From NCBI GenBank assembly GCA_030345135.1, contig CP128386.1, positions 4,222,667-4,286,666 of the forward strand: a DNA stretch of 64,000 nucleotides. The letters are read 5' to 3'. Shown here in pieces: positions 61,000 through 64,000 of this stretch. This DNA is from Chitinophagaceae bacterium DXS (GTDB lineage: Bacteria > Bacteroidota > Bacteroidia > Chitinophagales > Chitinophagaceae). The position numbers were made by a program, and so were the translations under genes. How positions within the stretch are numbered: position 1 is the stretch's first letter; the number at the start of each line of letters is the position of its first letter. The notes under the pieces are model-generated. The model did no database searches. It worked only from the letters and a program-made list of their open reading frames with translations, and was not told where the DNA came from.

Positions 61000-63150
61000 T
61001 TAGTTTACAAATACCTCATCTACAAAAATCCACCCTTTACTGCCTTTTCCGCCATGCCACTCCGGAAGTTTGGCGATAGGAACAAGCACTATTTTAAGAC
61101 ATTTAACCGTTGTTGGTTTAAAGTCGCAGGAAACAGAAATATTTATTCTTTCAGTTTCCGTCTTTTCCGGTTGTTTCGGCTCAATGCGGGAAAGCAAAGC
61201 CATGTTTTTTTCATCTGTGCCACCCCATATTTCGGCTCTTACCGGAGGAAATATATAACCGTTTATATCTTTGAGAAGGCTAATTGTTACATTTTTTGCT
61301 TCTACCGGTTTGTTGTACATCATTACGGCCACCATATTGCTATCCTTGTAACCGAGCCATTTGCCACTGCCCGCGTTCAAATCGCTTTTATCCAGGTCAA
61401 TTAGTGTTTTCGCACCGGCGCCTTTATATCTCGCATCCGGTCGCGTCACTAACACGGCACTGTCTGCAACATAAGTTGTTTTGAAAAAGTGTTCCTGGAT
61501 AATATCGCTACTGATCCATCCCGGCTTAAAAGCTTTAGCCCTGACGGTGACATCCTCTTTTAACACCACATTTTTGTCATAAACCGGGGAGTTTACGCTG
61601 TCAGGATCTTTTCCATCCAACGTATAGCGAATGGTCGTGCCGTTTACATATTGTTTCAGCTCCAACGGCAATGGTTGGGCCGTTATGATGGGCTGTTCAT
61701 TCTGAAAAATAGGAGGCGTCAATTTTAATACAACAGTATCCCCTTTGAATCCGGTTTGAAAACTGATGTTCTTGTTCTTAGATGCAAGATATTCAGCATC
61801 CTTTGATACTACAGACGTGTTCCACAAATACACCGTTTTTAGTTTCGGTAAAGATGTAAGAGCAGTAAGATCGCCCGATTTTACGGTTGTACCGGAAAGT
61901 GAAAGGCTTTTAAGGAATTGAAGGTTTTTCAACTCTCCCAATGTTTTTCCCGTTACAGCTGTAAAGTTGAGATTCAGTTTTCTCAGATTCTTGAACCTGC
62001 TGATGATTTTAAGATCTTCATCCTTTACACCCATGTTTTCCAGGTTCAATTCTACCACCTGGTTTTCCAAAGGCTTTAATTCTTCCAGTTGTTTGGAATC
62101 ATAAAACGGTTTGTTGTAGAAATTTACAACTAACGCCGGAGAGCCTATAGCCACCTGGGATATTATACGATTGTTGTTTGTTAGTTTCTGGATTTGTTTT
62201 TCATCGGCAGCAGCAAAATCATACTGCTCGTCGGCAGATTGCTTTAAGACTTTCGTCGCGAGAACACGCAACGTGTCTTTCTCAGGCAAATCGATAACCC
62301 TTTTATCAAATAAAGAGCCGCCTTTGATCCATGCATATAAAATGGACATCTCCTCTATACTTAACTGAGGTTTTCCCGCCGGCGGCATGTGTTCTTTTTC
62401 TTCTTCCGGAAGATGAATGCGATGCATCATTAAACCAAGATCGGCCCTGCCGGAATCCCACAGTTTTCCATTCTTGCCACCTTTCAACAACAACTCTTTT
62501 GTATCCATAACCAACTCACCCTTCGCCTTGCTGCTGTTATGGCAACCCATACATTTTGCCTGGAGTATCGGTTGCACGAGATCGGCATATACGACCGCAT
62601 CCTCTAAAGGAGCGACTTGCTTTTTCTTGTCGGGAGTTACCGGTGCCAGTACAAAGTTTTCACCGTGGGTAATGTTTGCTCCCAGATGTGAAGCAATGGC
62701 AATTAAAACAGCGATCGACAATGCTGAGGCATAAGAAAACAATCCGCCTCTTTCTATTTTTAGTCTGAAAGAATAAAAAGCGTAGAGGACAAAAGAAGTG
62801 GATGCACCCAGCCATTTGTGCCAGGCTATCGCGTCGGAATCGTAACCCGGTTCTCTTGAAAGAAACAATCCCATTAAAGCTGTAACGGCCGCTGAAAGCG
62901 CAGCTGCAAGCAGCAGGATGTCAGTAACATCTTTGTACCACTGATGTGATTTTAAATTCTCTGAAGCAAATAGTTGCCACGCCACATAGAGCAAAACCAA
63001 TACAATAGGAAAGTGTAAAATCAGTGGGTGCATACGACCTATCACCTGCAACCATGATGGTACCACCAATCTGCTACTAAACACCAACAGAAAAAACAAT
63101 AAGATGTTTAAAGGAAGCAGGGACGCCGCTACAAGTTTTTTAATTTTCAT
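61000..63150 (-). CDS. Multidomain DUF2231 / cytochrome c / LRR / FN3-associated protein
   Basis: 716 residues from MKIKKLVAASL (the ATG at 63219 lies in a repeat array). About six N-terminal membrane segments (7-170) contain the DUF2231-like MHPLILHFPIVLVLLYV. Next is a planctomycete-type cytochrome c site CMGCH near 200 with HMPPAGKPQL near 252. Residues 355-455 hold leucine-rich repeats (LRKLNLNFTAVTG, LKSLSLSGTTVKS). An FN3-associated/CHB_HEX-C-like domain (about 485-545, IRYTLDGKDPDSVNSPVYD) and a discoidin-like end follow. It probably links electron transfer to a glycan-binding surface module. Neighbour: NHL protein upstream. Confidence 0.85.
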   Translation of the reverse strand: MKIKKLVAASLLPLNILLFFLLVFSSRLVVPSWLQVIGRMHPLILHFPIVLVLLYVAWQLFASENLKSHQWYKDVTDILLLAAALSAAVTALMGLFLSREPGYDSDAIAWHKWLGASTSFVLYAFYSFRLKIERGGLFSYASALSIAVLIAIASHLGANITHGENFVLAPVTPDKKKQVAPLEDAVVYADLVQPILQAKCMGCHNSSKAKGELVMDTKELLLKGGKNGKLWDSGRADLGLMMHRIHLPEEEKEHMPPAGKPQLSIEEMSILYAWIKGGSLFDKRVIDLPEKDTLRVLATKVLKQSADEQYDFAAADEKQIQKLTNNNRIISQVAIGSPALVVNFYNKPFYDSKQLEELKPLENQVVELNLENMGVKDEDLKIISRFKNLRKLNLNFTAVTGKTLGELKNLQFLKSLSLSGTTVKSGDLTALTSLPKLKTVYLWNTSVVSKDAEYLASKNKNISFQTGFKGDTVVLKLTPPIFQNEQPIITAQPLPLELKQYVNGTTIRYTLDGKDPDSVNSPVYDKNVVLKEDVTVRAKAFKPGWISSDIIQEHFFKTTYVADSAVLVTRPDARYKGAGAKTLIDLDKSDLNAGSGKWLGYKDSNMVAVMMYNKPVEAKNVTISLLKDINGYIFPPVRAEIWGGTDEKNMALLSRIEPKQPEKTETERINISVSCDFKPTTVKCLKIVLVPIAKLPEWHGGKGSKGWIFVDEVFVN

Positions 63151-63370
63151 GAAATCTAAAGCAAACTGGTTGTTATGAGTACGAGTTACGAAGTACGTAG
63201 TACCTAGGTTTGACAGCACCTAACATTCGTAACAATTTTATTGTTAAAACAGAAAACTACGAAGACGAAAAGCGCAGGTCTTAAAAAGGAACTTATAATA
63301 TAAGCCGGTTTGTGTATTTCCAACCGGCCCGAACCTTTCGTACCTCGTACTTCTTACTTCGTACTTTGCC
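63151..63370. repeat. Inverted AAGTACG arrays between NHL and DUF2231 genes
   Basis: GAGTACGAGTTACGAAGTAC (63178-63205) near the DUF2231 start and the inverse CGTACTTCTTACTTCGTACT (63345-63366) at the NHL stop codon flank about 130 bases. GCCGGTT/AACCGGC (63304-63328) forms a hairpin that may serve as a weak terminator. Confidence 0.8.
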
Positions 63371-64000
63371 CTACGCTGTTCTCTTTAATTTATAAGGATA
63401 AACTTTTCCTGAAGCCCACTGCGCAACATATAAGTTTTCATCGCTGTCAACACATACGTCGTGTGGATGAACAAATATTTTTTCTGTCTGTTGCATTGGT
63501 TGCAGTACACCGTTTACATATTTAGGTTCGCTTCCACCAATATTGCTTACTACTTTATTGTCCTTATCCAGGATGGTTACAAAGCCGGAACCTTCCAGCT
63601 TCATATCCGGAGAGCGCAACACAGCGGCATATAAATGATCCTTATGAATTACCGGGCGGCATACACATGCGCCAGGCAATTTGATCACTTCAAGCAACTT
63701 GCCTTCTTTTGTAAAACGTTTGAAGCAATTACGCGTTCTGTCTGTAACAAGCAAAGTTGTTTCACCGCTACGTTTGTCAAACACTATACCGTGCGCATTA
63801 TCCAGATGCTCATCTCCTTCTCCCCTGCCACCAAAATAATGCTTCAGATTTCCTTTGCTGTCATATTGCAACACATACTGTGCTCCGTAACCATCGGCAA
63901 TGAAGATGTCTCCATTTTCATCAATGGTTGTTTCGGTAGGAACAAATTCCTCCGCTTTTTTATAGATTCCCGGATCCATTGGCGTACTGATGGTCAACAG
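63371..64000 (-). CDS. NHL-repeat (six-bladed beta-propeller) protein, partial
   Basis: At least 209 residues; the 5' end lies beyond the right edge and no true start is visible (a TTG near the edge is not credible). Repeated blade motifs ending in Asp-Gly/Asn or Ala-Asn-Asn are seen: TTIDENGDIFIADGYGAQYVLQYDSKGNLKHYF, NAHGIVFDKRSGETTLLVTDR and HPHDVCVDSDENLYVAQWASGKVYPYKL, as in NHL proteins related to the lyase half of peptidyl-alpha-amidating enzymes. It is probably periplasmic. It precedes the DUF2231/cytochrome gene on the same strand. Confidence 0.85.
   Translation of the reverse strand: MLTISTPMDPGIYKKAEEFVPTETTIDENGDIFIADGYGAQYVLQYDSKGNLKHYFGGRGEGDEHLDNAHGIVFDKRSGETTLLVTDRTRNCFKRFTKEGKLLEVIKLPGACVCRPVIHKDHLYAAVLRSPDMKLEGSGFVTILDKDNKVVSNIGGSEPKYVNGVLQPMQQTEKIFVHPHDVCVDSDENLYVAQWASGKVYPYKLKRTA

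Overview
The window looks like a chromosomal segment of a Bacteroidota member, most likely Chitinophagaceae or a close relative. The grounds are the alternative complex III (Act) plus cytochrome oxidase cluster, a TolC/RND system of Bacteroidota type, the near absence of Shine-Dalgarno sequences, TAnnTTTG-like -7 promoter elements, and family calls such as DUF1015, DUF892 and an LRR/cytochrome DUF2231 protein. I see no rRNA, tRNA, CRISPR array, prophage, integrase or intact insertion sequence. All calls come from reading the sequence and the conceptual translations; no database search was run.

Layout. 1-6.7 kb: GH30 glycosidase, TPR protein, DUF1015 protein, SerC and a DUF502 membrane protein, all on the minus strand. 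6.9-14 kb: TetR regulator, TolC-like channel, adaptor lipoprotein and RND pump, plus strand. 14.4-24.9 kb: DUF892 ferritin-like protein, M19 dipeptidase, ComB, acetyl-CoA synthetase, MFS transporter with a small membrane protein, aspartic protease with PDZ, and M16 peptidase. 25-41.7 kb: a minus-strand respiratory block of ActABCDEF, oxidase subunits II and I, heme O synthase, two subunit III proteins, subunit IV, SCO and a DUF420 protein. It encodes a quinol:cytochrome c oxidoreductase, an aa3/caa3-type oxidase and their maturation factors. 42.2-49 kb: PurN, a beta-helix protein, GNAT, AsmA-like protein, esterase and a lone ParA. 49.4-53 kb: LysR regulator, TsdA-like diheme cytochrome lipoprotein, exported DsrE-like protein and periplasmic binding protein, a candidate periplasmic sulfur-compound module. 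53-64 kb: alpha/beta hydrolase, UvrB, M28 peptidase, GNAT, MgsA, an unknown secreted protein, a DUF2231/cytochrome/LRR protein and an NHL protein cut by the right edge.

The most unusual signal is in the spacers. At least a dozen genes carry, starting at or within a few bases of their stop codon, arrays of short degenerate words such as AAGTACG, GTAAGAC, AGCTGATAGCT, AAAGCCT, GTACAACGTA and AAAAGTAAAA. In same-strand gene pairs the array at the upstream stop is usually matched by an inverted array close to the start of the next gene, so the intercistronic RNA could fold into a long imperfect stem. Other spacers hold tandem repeats (113 bp and about 100 bp periods), a two-copy 149-bp structured element, a dispersed perfect 10-bp hairpin, a 53-bp perfect palindrome touching the uvrB stop codon, and a cloverleaf-like structured RNA candidate near 60.0-60.2 kb. 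Other genes end instead in ordinary hairpin-plus-T-run terminators.
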